Source: Pollutimonas sp036675275 (lineage in GTDB: Bacteria; Pseudomonadota; Gammaproteobacteria; Burkholderiales; Burkholderiaceae_B). Taken from it: 64,000 nucleotides of DNA. The translations under genes were made by a program, and so were the position numbers. Where the stretch lies: positions 1-64,000 of the forward strand of contig JAKFFG010000083.1 of assembly GCA_036675275.1 (NCBI GenBank). The letters are read 5' to 3'. The notes beneath the pieces were generated by a model, which worked only from the letters and a program-made list of their open reading frames with translations, ran no database searches and was not told where the DNA came from. Positions 15,492 to 24,330 of the stretch are shown here, in pieces. How positions within the stretch are numbered: position 1 is the stretch's first letter; each line of letters starts with the position of its first letter.

Positions 15492-15701
15492 ATGGCAACA
15501 GAAACTGGTATTGTTAAATGGTTCAACAACGAAAAGGGCTTCGGCTTTATTACGCCTGAAGCCGGTGGCAAAGATTTGTTTGCTCACCACACCGACATCG
15601 TCGGCACAGGTTACAAGTCGCTCGAAGAAAACCAACGTGTTTCCTACGAAGCAGCTGAAGGCCAAAAAGGCCCACAAGCCAAAAACATCCAAGTTATCTA
15701 A
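15492..15701 (+). CDS. CspA-family cold-shock protein
   Basis: This 69-residue single-domain OB-fold protein binds single-stranded nucleic acid. RNP1 (KGFGFI) and RNP2 (LFAHHTDI, usually VFVHFSAI) are present, with the usual GIVKWFN start. The HH in RNP2 replaces the more common VHFS. It is monocistronic, bounded by a long leader and a strong terminator. Proteobacteria carry several paralogues, and I cannot say which one this is. Confidence 0.96.
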   Translation: MATETGIVKWFNNEKGFGFITPEAGGKDLFAHHTDIVGTGYKSLEENQRVSYEAAEGQKGPQAKNIQVI

Positions 15702-15716
15702 TATAACTCGGTTGGT

Positions 15717-15747
15717 AAAAAGCCCGCTTTCGAGCGGGCTTTTTTTA
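15717..15747 (+). terminator. Rho-independent terminator of the cold-shock gene
   Basis: AGCCCGC-tttcga-GCGGGCT forms a seven-pair stem followed by seven Ts, preceded by As on the other side. It is a textbook intrinsic terminator 16 bases after the cold-shock stop codon. Confidence 0.95.
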
Positions 15748-15775
15748 TGAACCATACCTTACAAAGCCCGCCGCC

Positions 15776-16702
15776 TTGCTACACCCTCGCAACCGCCACC
15801 AGGGCCGATACGATTTCGACGTACTGACCCGGAACAGCCCGCAGCTTTCGGGCTTTGTCATCGCCAACCTCAATGGCGAGCCCAGCATAGACTTTGCCAA
15901 TCCCGCTTCAGTCAAGGCGTTGAATCGCGCGCTGCTGAAAACCTATTACGGTATCGAACATTGGGATATTCCAAAGGGCTATTTGTGTCCGCCCATACCC
16001 GGGCGCGCCGACTACGTCCATTATCTGGCCGATTTGCTGGCAGACAGCCATGGCGGCCGCATACCCCGCGGCCCGGCGGTGCGAGTGCTTGATATCGGCG
16101 TCGGCGCCAACGTCATCTACCCTCTTATCGGGCACGCGGAGTATGGATGGCGCTTTGTGGGTTCCGATATCGACAAGGTTGCGCTTTCATCGGCCAGGGC
16201 CATCATCGATTCCACCAAGGGGCTTGCCGAGGCCATCGAAGTGCGCCGGCAGAAGTCGCCAGATCACATACTGCACGGCATAATCAATGCCGGCGAGCGC
16301 TTCGACCTGACCTTATGCAATCCGCCCTTCCATGCCTCGGCGTACGAAGCGCAGAACAGCTCCGAGCGCAAATGGCGTGGCCTGGGAAAGTCCGGGCCCG
16401 GACATAAGCCGCCTGTATTGAATTTTGGCGGCCTCGGCACTGAACTCTGGTGCGAGGGAGGCGAAGCGCTCTTCATACGGCGCCTCATTCAAGAGAGCCG
16501 CGAGGTATACAAGCAGGTGTACTGGTTCAGCACGCTGGTCTCAAAGGAAAGCAACCTGCCCGACGTATTGCGCAGCCTCAAGAGGGCCGGAGCCCCGTTC
16601 GTACGCACAGGGGAAATGACCCAGGGGCAGAAAAAGAGTCGTTACGTCGCCTGGTCATTCCTTCATGCCGCAGCACAGCGCGCATGGCACGAGCAGGACT
16701 GA
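15776..16702 (+). CDS. rlmF: 23S rRNA (adenine(1618)-N(6))-methyltransferase RlmF
   Basis: RlmF methylates A1618 of 23S rRNA using SAM. The 308-residue frame has HPRNRHQGRYDF at its start, the SAM motif LDIGVGANVIYPL (105-117) and the N6-adenine motif NPPF (182-185), with a FGGLGTELWCEGGE segment typical of the family. The only start codon in frame is TTG at 15776, with no clear ribosome-binding site, 29 bases after the cold-shock terminator. An ATG at 15747 is in another frame. Either this is a genuine weak start or a small indel separates the true start. Identification is secure. Confidence 0.92.
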   Translation: MLHPRNRHQGRYDFDVLTRNSPQLSGFVIANLNGEPSIDFANPASVKALNRALLKTYYGIEHWDIPKGYLCPPIPGRADYVHYLADLLADSHGGRIPRGPAVRVLDIGVGANVIYPLIGHAEYGWRFVGSDIDKVALSSARAIIDSTKGLAEAIEVRRQKSPDHILHGIINAGERFDLTLCNPPFHASAYEAQNSSERKWRGLGKSGPGHKPPVLNFGGLGTELWCEGGEALFIRRLIQESREVYKQVYWFSTLVSKESNLPDVLRSLKRAGAPFVRTGEMTQGQKKSRYVAWSFLHAAAQRAWHEQD

Positions 16703-16744
16703 AAATAATTACAATATCGGCCTTATCTTATAAAGAGAACGAAT

Positions 16745-17158
16745 GTGAGAAAAGTTGTACGCGGCAAACTTCACGGCATCCGTGTCACCGGCGCAGACCT
16801 GGACTACCATGGCTCCATCACCCTGGATCCCGACCACTGCGAAGCCGCCGGCATTCTGCCCATGGAATTCGTGGATATCTGGAACAAGAACTCGGGCGCG
16901 CGCATCAGCACCTACGTCATTTATGGCTTGCGCGGATCCCGATGCTGCATACTGAACGGCGCCGCGGCGCGCACCTGCCAGCGTGGCGACGAAGTCATTA
17001 TCTGCAATTCCGTCTATGTAACCGAGAAAGAAATCGAAGAGATCAAGCCGGCCATCCTGACTTTCAATCCCGACAACTCCATCAGCGAGCGTCTGGGATA
17101 CAGCGTTACTCGCGACGAGCAGGACCGCCTGGCATTCGAGATCCTGAAATTCGACTAA
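16745..17158 (+). CDS. panD: Aspartate 1-decarboxylase (PanD)
   Basis: PanD makes beta-alanine from aspartate for pantothenate synthesis and cleaves itself to generate a pyruvoyl group. The cleavage site is G23-S24 in DYHGSITLD. The other pocket elements GKLH, IWN, ARISTY, GSR and LNGAAA are present. The 137-residue product is slightly longer than the usual 126 through a C-terminal tail. Translation starts at a GTG at 16745, because the overlapping ATG at 16743 is immediately followed by TGA. AAGAGA lies upstream. It is divorced from panB, which is 12 kb away on the other strand. Confidence 0.92.
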   Translation: MRKVVRGKLHGIRVTGADLDYHGSITLDPDHCEAAGILPMEFVDIWNKNSGARISTYVIYGLRGSRCCILNGAAARTCQRGDEVIICNSVYVTEKEIEEIKPAILTFNPDNSISERLGYSVTRDEQDRLAFEILKFD

Positions 17159-17221
17159 GCCGTTCGCATACATCGCAGCGCAAAGCGATACACACCGGGA
17201 GCAGTGCCTGTCAATAACTCA

Positions 17222-18118
17222 ATGTTAGATTTCAAGCAGATCGAGGCCTTTGTCTGGGTGGCGGAGCTGGGCAGCTTTCGGGCTGCATCGGAAAAACTCC
17301 ACACCAGCCAGCCTGCGATTTCACAGCGGATCGCGGCAATGGAATCCGCCATGGCCGTGCGGCTGTTCGAGCGCGGCGCCCGAGGCATAAAGCTGACGGA
17401 GAAGGGACAGGAATTGCTCTCGCATGCGCAACGCATGCTTGCCTTGCGCAACGAAATGCTCACAGTGGCCAAGGCACAGAACGCCATACGCGGCACGCTG
17501 CGCCTGGGTTCGGCCGAAACGCTGGTACAGACGTGGCTGCACTATCTGATTGAAGCGTTGCATCAAAAATATCCGGCCTTGGTCGTCGAAATACATGTCG
17601 ACACCACGCATGTATTGCGCAGTCAGCTGGCGGCGCACCAAATTGATCTCGCCCTGCTGGTCGGGGAATCGCATGACGCAAAAGAAGAATCCTTGCACTT
17701 ATGCGATTACCGTCTCGCCTGGGTGGCCAGCCCCGCCCTGAAATTGCATAATAGGCGGGTGCCCCTGGCGGAGCTCGGCAAGTATCCCGTTATTACTTAT
17801 CCGTCGGCCAGCCTTCCCTACCAGTCGGTCAAGGCCTTGCTGACGCAAGCGGGCATCAAGACACCCCGAATTTATGGTTGCGGTTCCCTCAGCACCATTG
17901 TGCAAATGACCTGCCGAGGCATCGGACCGAGCGTGATCGCACCGGCCGTCATTGCCGAAGAAATTGCGGAAGGAAAGCTTTGCATATTGGACGTGGAAAA
18001 TACGCCCGACACGCTGAGCTTTTACGCGCGCTGGATGTCTTCATGCGACGATCATACAGTGCGCACGGTCGCACGGCTGGCACAGCGCATTGCAAGTAGC
18101 CAAAACGCCCAAGCATAA
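17222..18118 (+). CDS. LysR-family transcriptional regulator (amidase/TRAP operon)
   Basis: This 298-residue LysR protein has an N-terminal winged helix-turn-helix (residues 1-60, with ASEKLHTSQPAISQRI) and an effector-binding domain. It precedes the DUF1445-TRAP-DUF2848-amidase genes on the same strand with a 96-base gap, so it is the probable regulator of that operon. The ATG at 17222 gives the usual MLDFKQIEAF start; a GTG at 17204 is less likely. The effector is unknown. Confidence 0.92.
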   Translation: MLDFKQIEAFVWVAELGSFRAASEKLHTSQPAISQRIAAMESAMAVRLFERGARGIKLTEKGQELLSHAQRMLALRNEMLTVAKAQNAIRGTLRLGSAETLVQTWLHYLIEALHQKYPALVVEIHVDTTHVLRSQLAAHQIDLALLVGESHDAKEESLHLCDYRLAWVASPALKLHNRRVPLAELGKYPVITYPSASLPYQSVKALLTQAGIKTPRIYGCGSLSTIVQMTCRGIGPSVIAPAVIAEEIAEGKLCILDVENTPDTLSFYARWMSSCDDHTVRTVARLAQRIASSQNAQA

Positions 18119-18214
18119 GCCAATCTTATCGGCCTGCATGCTGGATTTCTATTGGACAAGACCAGCAAGATAGTATGCAATCCAAAGATAGATAACCACG
18201 CTGGTGGAGCCTTC

Positions 18215-19024
18215 ATGCAAATTATCAATAGTGCTCACCGGAAGCTTGCGTCAGAAGCTCAACGTTGCCGCGAATCAATACGCCGCGGCGAGCATAATGG
18301 TCCAACCGCCGGACTGGCGCCGGGCTGCGTGCAAGCCAATCTGATGATCCTGCCGCAAGACCTTGCCGGAGAATTCCTGCTGTTCTGCCAGCGCAATCCC
18401 AGACCCTGCCCGTTGCTTGCTGTCACCGAAGCCGGACAAATCGCCGTGCCTTCCCTGGGAGACGATATCGACATCCGTCAGGATGTTCCGAAGTATCGTG
18501 TCTGGCGCAACGGGCAGCTGGTGTCCGAGCCATCCAGCCTGCTGGACCTGTGGCGGGATGATCTGGTCTCTTTCCTGATAGGCTGTTCGTTCTCGTTCGA
18601 AGAAGCGCTATTGGCCGACGGCATCGACGTTCGCCATATCACCCAGGCCACGAACGTCCCCATGTACCGTACCAACATTCCCACTAGCGGGACTGAACGC
18701 CTGCACGGCCCGCTGGTCGTGTCCATGCGTCCCATGATAGCGGCTGACGCAATCCGGGCCATACAGATTACCTCGCGCTTTCCGGCCGTACACGGTGCTC
18801 CGGTTCATCTGGGCGATCCGGCGCTCATAGGCATAGCCGATATCAATCGACCCGACTATGGTGATCCGGTCACCATCCGCGAGGGCGAAATACCCGTGTT
18901 CTGGGCTTGCGGGGTCACTCCGCAATCCGTCATTCATACGGTCAGGCCAGAGTTCAGCATTACGCACGCCCCCGGGCACATGCTTATTACCGATATCAGC
19001 AATGCCCGTCTGGCTTCGTTCTAA
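18215..19024 (+). CDS. DUF1445 (D-glutamate cyclase-like) hydro-lyase family protein
   Basis: This 269-residue cytosolic protein belongs to the DUF1445 family, annotated in bacteria as a putative hydro-lyase and related to mammalian D-glutamate cyclase. Recognisable parts are GLAPGCVQANLMILP, the CSFSFEEALL segment, NVPMYRTNIP and PVFWACGVTPQ with a conserved cysteine. The ATG at 18215 has GGTGGAG upstream; the longer frame from 18152 is not needed. It opens a run with a TRAP transporter, DUF2848 and an amidase. By family analogy it may act on a gamma-carboxylate or lactam, but no substrate has been shown. Confidence 0.9.
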   Translation: MQIINSAHRKLASEAQRCRESIRRGEHNGPTAGLAPGCVQANLMILPQDLAGEFLLFCQRNPRPCPLLAVTEAGQIAVPSLGDDIDIRQDVPKYRVWRNGQLVSEPSSLLDLWRDDLVSFLIGCSFSFEEALLADGIDVRHITQATNVPMYRTNIPTSGTERLHGPLVVSMRPMIAADAIRAIQITSRFPAVHGAPVHLGDPALIGIADINRPDYGDPVTIREGEIPVFWACGVTPQSVIHTVRPEFSITHAPGHMLITDISNARLASF

Positions 19025-19100
19025 CGCTTTTACATGCAGGTTCACCTAACGACAGATTCGATTCAAGCAGTGCCGTCGTCCTCAACTCAGGAGATTTCTT

Positions 19101-20159
19101 ATGAAACGTATGCTTCTTCCGGCGCTGGCCGTCAGTGTCTTGCTGGCAAGCCCTGCCGCCATGTCCCAGCAAAAAGTCGACAATCTGCCAGAGACACATG
19201 TACAGGTTGTCGGGGGTCTGAGCAATCTGACGGCATACCAAAATGCCGAGCAGCCTTTCTGGACCAAGACGGTTCCCGAACTCTCCAACGGGAAAGTCAC
19301 TGCTTCGATCAAGGGATTCAACGAGATGGGCCTGAAAGGTCCGGAGATTCTTCGCCTTATTGGCCAAGGAGTCATTCCCATCGGTACGGCTACGCTGGCT
19401 TATTTCGCAAGTGACAATCCTATCAACGAAGCCATCGATCTGGCCGGACTGGCGCCGGATGTGAAGGTCGCCCGCGAGATCACTGAGGCTTTCCAGCCGG
19501 TTTACGAAAAATTCTACGAAAAGAACAACATCAAAGTACTGGGATTTTCGACTTATCCCGGCCAGGTTCTGTTCTGCAACGCCGACATCTCGGGTCTGTC
19601 GGACATCAAGGGAAAGAAGGTCCGCACCAGCAGCCGCACCACAGCTGAATTCGTCCAGGCGCTGGGCGGCACCAGCGTGACGATTCCTTTCGGTGAAGTT
19701 GTCCCGGCATTGCAGAACGGTGTAGTGGACTGCGCGATTACCGGATCCATGTCGGGCTATTCCGCCAAATGGTACGAAGTCAGCACGCATCTATATGCTT
19801 TGCCGATCAACTGGAACCAGCAGATACACGCTGCCAACCTGGCATACTGGAACAAGCTCGATCCGAAAGTACAGGACTTCCTGCAGAAAAACATTAAGGT
19901 CATGACCGACAAAATCTGGGATGCCGCTGCCAAGGAGACGCAGGAAGGCTATGACTGCAATACCGGCGCGGCCGCCTGCACGCAACCGGTCAAAGGCAAG
20001 ATGAAACTGGTGCAGCCCAGCGAAGCCGACCGCGAGCTTCTTAAGAAAATCACAGTGGAAACGGTAGTGCCCAAGTGGGCGGCCCGCTGCTCCGCCGAAT
20101 GCGTGAAAGACTTCAACGAAACAATCGGCAAGAAACTGGACATCGTCGCTGTCAAATAA
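19101..20159 (+). CDS. TRAP transporter substrate-binding protein DctP
   Basis: This 352-residue periplasmic receptor has a signal peptide (about residues 1-23, cut before QQKVDN). The DctP-type sequence includes FSTYPGQVLFCN, the KGKKVRTSSR arginine element that binds carboxylates, and VDCAITG. TRAP receptors bind carboxylic acids and pass them to the DctQM membrane pair encoded immediately downstream. The DUF1445/DUF2848/amidase context suggests an amide, lactam or amino-acid-derived acid as substrate, which is inference. The ribosome-binding site is CAGGAGA. Confidence 0.94.
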   Translation: MKRMLLPALAVSVLLASPAAMSQQKVDNLPETHVQVVGGLSNLTAYQNAEQPFWTKTVPELSNGKVTASIKGFNEMGLKGPEILRLIGQGVIPIGTATLAYFASDNPINEAIDLAGLAPDVKVAREITEAFQPVYEKFYEKNNIKVLGFSTYPGQVLFCNADISGLSDIKGKKVRTSSRTTAEFVQALGGTSVTIPFGEVVPALQNGVVDCAITGSMSGYSAKWYEVSTHLYALPINWNQQIHAANLAYWNKLDPKVQDFLQKNIKVMTDKIWDAAAKETQEGYDCNTGAAACTQPVKGKMKLVQPSEADRELLKKITVETVVPKWAARCSAECVKDFNETIGKKLDIVAVK

Positions 20160-20176
20160 AAAGGAAACACCCTTAC

Positions 20177-20848
20177 ATGGCTGCCGTCATCCAGTCGGCA
20201 GCCATGCTCACTCAACGGGCGATCATCATGACCACACTAGAACGCGACCAATTGCTTGACCGGCTCCTGCGCGCTGCAAACTCATTGTCGCGCGTGGCCA
20301 TCTGGGTAGCGGGCGGCCTTACGCTGGCGAGTGCGCTTTATATCACTGCCGACGTCATAACCCGCAAGTTCTTCAGCTTTTCTCTTGGCGGCTCCGACGA
20401 ACTCTCGGGCTATGCCTTCGCCATAAGCATCTCATGGGCTTTGGCATTTGCCACTTTGCAACGCGCAAATATACGCATAGATGCCTTATACCAACTGCTA
20501 CCCATCCGCGTGTGCGCCCTGCTGGACTGGATCGCTCTGGTGGGACTGGCGGTATTCATCGTTTTCCTGACCCGCTATGCCAGCGAAGTCGCCATCATGT
20601 CATGGGAACGCGGCGCCACCGCCAATACCGTCATGGCCACGCCCTTGTGGATCCCGCAATTCCTGTGGCTGGCCGGGCTGGCATGGCTTTGCATAGTGCT
20701 GGTACTCATGTTGTTGCGCTCATCCTTGGCACTTGTTACGGGCGACGTCAGGACGGTCCGGGCAATCTGCGGCATACGAAGTACGCAGGACGAAGCCGTG
20801 GAAGAGGCCGAATCCGGTAAACGCATGGTTCATGGAGAACGGCAATGA
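20177..20848 (+). CDS. TRAP transporter small permease DctQ
   Basis: This is the small four-helix subunit of a TRAP transporter, with hydrophobic segments near residues 37-57, 70-95, 105-130 and 155-180 and the conserved DVITRKFF after the first helix. The start is uncertain: ATG 20177 has AAGGAA 11 bases upstream, while ATG 20228 (MTTLERDQ) gives a more typical short N-terminus. The last four bases overlap the DctM start (ATGA), coupling translation of the two membrane subunits. Confidence 0.9.
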   Translation: MAAVIQSAAMLTQRAIIMTTLERDQLLDRLLRAANSLSRVAIWVAGGLTLASALYITADVITRKFFSFSLGGSDELSGYAFAISISWALAFATLQRANIRIDALYQLLPIRVCALLDWIALVGLAVFIVFLTRYASEVAIMSWERGATANTVMATPLWIPQFLWLAGLAWLCIVLVLMLLRSSLALVTGDVRTVRAICGIRSTQDEAVEEAESGKRMVHGERQ

Positions 20849-22128
20849 TAGCCACCTCACTTATTCTCCTGTTGGTTCTTATCGGTATCAGCATCCCGGT
20901 AGGCGCGGCCCTGGGCGTGCTGGGACTGATTCTTGACCCTCTTTATTCCATGCTGCCGCTCACGCGCGCCCTGGGCGAAGTCTCATGGAGCACCAGCAAT
21001 GAATTCTTGCTGGTCGCAATTCCGTTGTTCGTCATGCTGGGGGAAATCCTGCTGCGGTCGGGGCTCGCGGAGAGAATGTATAACGCGATGAGCCTTTGGC
21101 TATCATGGCTTCCCGGCGGCCTCATGCATGCCAACATTGGCGCCAGTGCCTTGTTCGCCGCTACATCCGGTTCCAGCGTTGCCACGGCGGCAACCGTCGG
21201 TACCGTGGCCATTCCACAAATCGAGAAAAAGGGATACAACGAATCTCTTTTCCTTGGCAGCCTCGCCGCCGGGGGAACGCTGGGCATCCTGATCCCGCCT
21301 TCCATCAACCTGATCATCTACGGCGTACTCACAAACACGTCGGTGCCAAGGCTATATCTGGCGGGCATCGTGCCGGGACTGCTGATGGCGGCAATGTTCA
21401 TGCTGGTCATAGCGCTGGCCTGCGTAGCCAAACCCAAATGGGGCGGTGAGAAAATATCGGCGACATGGGCACAACGTCTTGCGAGCCTGGTTCATCTCGT
21501 ACCGCCTTTGGGCATTTTTGTATTGGTCGTAGGCTCCATCTATGCAGGAATTGCCACGCCGACCGAGGCGGCCGCCCTGGGCGTGGTTGGCGCACTGATC
21601 CTGGCGGCCAGCATGCGCCGGCTGACGCTGCCCATGATGCGCGATGTGCTGGAAGGCACCATGAAGTCGACAGCAATGATTATGCTCATTGTTATAGGTG
21701 CCGCCTTCCTGAATTTCATTATGTCCGCGACGGGACTTACCAATGCCATCACCAGCACTATTTCCGGCCTGGACGTTACGCCCATGACCATGTTGCTGAT
21801 TCTGGTGGTTTTCTACCTGGTTCTGGGCTGCTTCATGGAAACGCTGTCGATGATGATCACCACTATCCCGATCGTCACGCCTATCATGATGGCCATGGGC
21901 TTCGATCCGGTATGGCTGGGCATAGTCATCATTATCCTGGTGGAAGTGGCACTGATCACTCCGCCAGTGGGCCTGAACCTGTTCGTCGTCCAGAGCCTGC
22001 GCAAAAGCGGCAGCATGAACGATGTCATGATCGGCAGTCTTCCCTTCGTGTTCATGTTGCTTGCCATGGTAGCCATACTGGCTTGGCTGCCGGACCTGGC
22101 GCTCTGGCTGCCAAGGGCGTTCAGTTGA
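20845..22128 (+). CDS. TRAP transporter large permease DctM
   Basis: This 427-residue, about 12-segment inner-membrane protein drives sodium-coupled substrate uptake together with DctQ. The family elements LGLILDPLYSM, FAATSGSSVATAATVG, the GTLGILIPPSINLIIYG region and ITPPVGLNLFVVQ are present. Start and DctQ stop overlap by four bases. It completes a DctPQM system. Confidence 0.95.
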   Translation: MIATSLILLLVLIGISIPVGAALGVLGLILDPLYSMLPLTRALGEVSWSTSNEFLLVAIPLFVMLGEILLRSGLAERMYNAMSLWLSWLPGGLMHANIGASALFAATSGSSVATAATVGTVAIPQIEKKGYNESLFLGSLAAGGTLGILIPPSINLIIYGVLTNTSVPRLYLAGIVPGLLMAAMFMLVIALACVAKPKWGGEKISATWAQRLASLVHLVPPLGIFVLVVGSIYAGIATPTEAAALGVVGALILAASMRRLTLPMMRDVLEGTMKSTAMIMLIVIGAAFLNFIMSATGLTNAITSTISGLDVTPMTMLLILVVFYLVLGCFMETLSMMITTIPIVTPIMMAMGFDPVWLGIVIIILVEVALITPPVGLNLFVVQSLRKSGSMNDVMIGSLPFVFMLLAMVAILAWLPDLALWLPRAFS

Positions 22129-22203
22129 ACGGCAATGGCGGGTTGCCGCAACACCATACATCTGCCATGCATTCATTTTGTATAACCCATTTCCGAGCTC
22201 CTC

Positions 22204-22887
22204 ATGAAACTTTCTTTTCAGCTAACCCAGTCAAATAGCACAAGCACAGTCGATGTCGATATCACCACCTGCATTGTGGCCGGTTGGGCCGGCCGCGATC
22301 AGGAAGCGATCGAGCACCATATTGAAGAACTGGCCGAACTGGGCGTTCCACGTCCCAGCGCCGTTCCCTTGTATTACCGGATCGCTTCCAACCAGCTTAC
22401 GCAAGACGCGGAGGTGGAAGTGGTAGGCGACGGATCCTCGGGAGAAGCGGAAGTCTTTATTTTCTCGCACGCGGGTCAAACTCTCATAAGCCTCGCGTCC
22501 GACCATACGGACCGCAAGCTGGAAGCCCACAGCGTCGCGCTTTCCAAGCAGTTGTGCATCAAACCCGTGGCCAATGTCGCCTGGGCCTACGATGAGGTGG
22601 CCGACTACTGGGATGAACTGGTGCTGCGATCGTGGATAGAAGAAGGCGGAAAAACAGTGCTATACCAGGAAGGACCGTTGGCCTTGCTTCGCCCCCCGCT
22701 GGAACTGGTGCGGGGTTATTTCGGGCACGAAAACATCCCGCAGAACAGCGGCATGACCTGCGGAACGGTAGGCGTCATCGGTAAGATCCGGCATGCCCCG
22801 ACATTCGCCATGGAACTCTTTGATCCCCACCGCGAACGCAGCATCAAGCATAGATACACCATGAATATTTTGCCCGAAATCGCGTAA
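22204..22887 (+). CDS. DUF2848 family protein
   Basis: This 227-residue cytosolic protein matches the DUF2848 family. Its C-terminal half has ASDHTDRKLEAHSV, CIKPVANVAWAYDEV, GMTCGTVGVIG and FAMELFDPHRERSI, resembling the fumarylacetoacetase-like fold, a comparison I make by eye only. It lies between a TRAP transporter and an amidase, an arrangement I recall from other Bordetella-like genomes. It may act on a product of the amidase or of the DUF1445 enzyme, but no reaction is known. Confidence 0.88.
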   Translation: MKLSFQLTQSNSTSTVDVDITTCIVAGWAGRDQEAIEHHIEELAELGVPRPSAVPLYYRIASNQLTQDAEVEVVGDGSSGEAEVFIFSHAGQTLISLASDHTDRKLEAHSVALSKQLCIKPVANVAWAYDEVADYWDELVLRSWIEEGGKTVLYQEGPLALLRPPLELVRGYFGHENIPQNSGMTCGTVGVIGKIRHAPTFAMELFDPHRERSIKHRYTMNILPEIA

Positions 22888-22909
22888 GCCCTTATTCATA
22901 AGAGAACAT

Positions 22910-24256
22910 ATGCCAGCCACCATCACTGAATTGCAACAACTCCTCGCAACCGGGCGTACCAGTGCACTGGAATTGACCAAAGCGGCGCTCGAGCGCATTG
23001 CTGCTCCCGAAGGTGAAGGCAAACTAGCCTTCACCCGGACGTACACCGCCCAAGCGCTTGCTGCGGCGCAAGCCTCCGACACCCTGCGATCGGCCGGAAT
23101 CGTGCGCTCCGCCATCGACGGACTGCCCATCTCCATCAAGGACTTGTTCGACGTTCAGGGTGAGAACACCTTGGCGGGCTCGGTGGCATTGAAAGACAGC
23201 GGTCCTGCACAGTGCAACGCGCCAGTCGTACAACGACTGATCAATGCGGGCGCGATTGTCATCGGCAAGACCAATATGACGGAGTTCGCTTTTTCCGGCC
23301 TGGGCATCAATCCTCATTACGGCACGCCCAGCAGTCCCTGGGACCGTGCAACCGGACGCATTCCCGGGGGTTCGTCATCGGGCGCGGGCGTATCCGTGGC
23401 AGACGGCATGTGTGTGGCGGCGATAGGCACAGATACTGGCGGATCGGTGCGCATACCTTCGGCCTTTTGCGGCCTGGCGGGCTTCAAGCCGACCGCCCGC
23501 CGCGTGCCGGTCAACGGCGCGATTCCCCTGTCTGGCAGCCTCGACTCCATCGGCCCTCTGGCCGCCTCAGTAAACTGTTGCGCCATCCTTGATGCCGTAC
23601 TGTCGGGCGAGCCGTACAGGGCGCCCTCGGCGCCCGAATTGCCGCAGCTGCGTTTTGCCGTACCCTCGACAGTCGTACTCGATGGCGCCGACGATCACGT
23701 CCGCAAGGTGTTCGACGATACATTGCGTACTATCCAGAGCCACGGCGCCAGGGTCGACCTTATCGAACTGCCCGAATTCGAACAACTGGCTCACATCAAC
23801 CGCATGGGCGGGTTTGTATGCGCCGAGGCATGGGCCTGGCACAGGCAATTGCTTGGGCAGCGCGCAAACCAGTATGATCCACGTGTGGCATCGCGCATTA
23901 TGCGGGGCAAGGACATATCGGCCGCCGACTATATCGATCTGCTGCGACAGCGCCGGGACTGGATCGCATCGGTTGAATCGCGGCTGCGGCCTTACGATGC
24001 CCTTCTGATGCCGACGGTGCCTGTCGTGGCGCCGGCCATCAAGGATCTGCAGGCGTCGGATGACGCCTATTTTGCGGCAAACGGGCTTATCCTGCGCAAC
24101 CCCACTCTCATCAACTTTCTGGACGGATGCGCGCTTTCGATACCGTGCCATCCCGCAGGCACCGCTCCCGTCGGCTTGATGATTGTCGGCCCCGCCATGC
24201 AGGACCGCCACATTCTTGACGTAGGCGCGGCCCTTGAAGGAGTTTGCCGAGTTTGA
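22910..24256 (+). CDS. Amidase (amidase-signature family)
   Basis: This 448-residue serine amidase has the complete Ser-cisSer-Lys triad: K77 in ISIKDLFD, S155 in GGSSSGAG and S179 in GTDTGGSVRIP, with 24 residues between the two serines as in the family. The C-terminal GCALSIPCHP is typical of amidases active on small amides rather than GatA. It ends the LysR-DUF1445-TRAP-DUF2848 run. The substrate is unknown, but the gene order implies an imported amide or cyclic amide that is hydrolysed to a carboxylic acid. Confidence 0.93.
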   Translation: MPATITELQQLLATGRTSALELTKAALERIAAPEGEGKLAFTRTYTAQALAAAQASDTLRSAGIVRSAIDGLPISIKDLFDVQGENTLAGSVALKDSGPAQCNAPVVQRLINAGAIVIGKTNMTEFAFSGLGINPHYGTPSSPWDRATGRIPGGSSSGAGVSVADGMCVAAIGTDTGGSVRIPSAFCGLAGFKPTARRVPVNGAIPLSGSLDSIGPLAASVNCCAILDAVLSGEPYRAPSAPELPQLRFAVPSTVVLDGADDHVRKVFDDTLRTIQSHGARVDLIELPEFEQLAHINRMGGFVCAEAWAWHRQLLGQRANQYDPRVASRIMRGKDISAADYIDLLRQRRDWIASVESRLRPYDALLMPTVPVVAPAIKDLQASDDAYFAANGLILRNPTLINFLDGCALSIPCHPAGTAPVGLMIVGPAMQDRHILDVGAALEGVCRV

Positions 24257-24330
24257 TCGCAAGCACCGGAGTGTCCGCGCAGGCGGCAACTATTACAGTG
24301 GAGCCGTCACCAGCCTGAAAGGTAATAGCC

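Noticed and set aside
21352..22176. 274-residue antisense frame opposite DctM
   Set aside because: Same His/Gln-rich composition as other antisense frames of membrane protein genes; DctM is clear.
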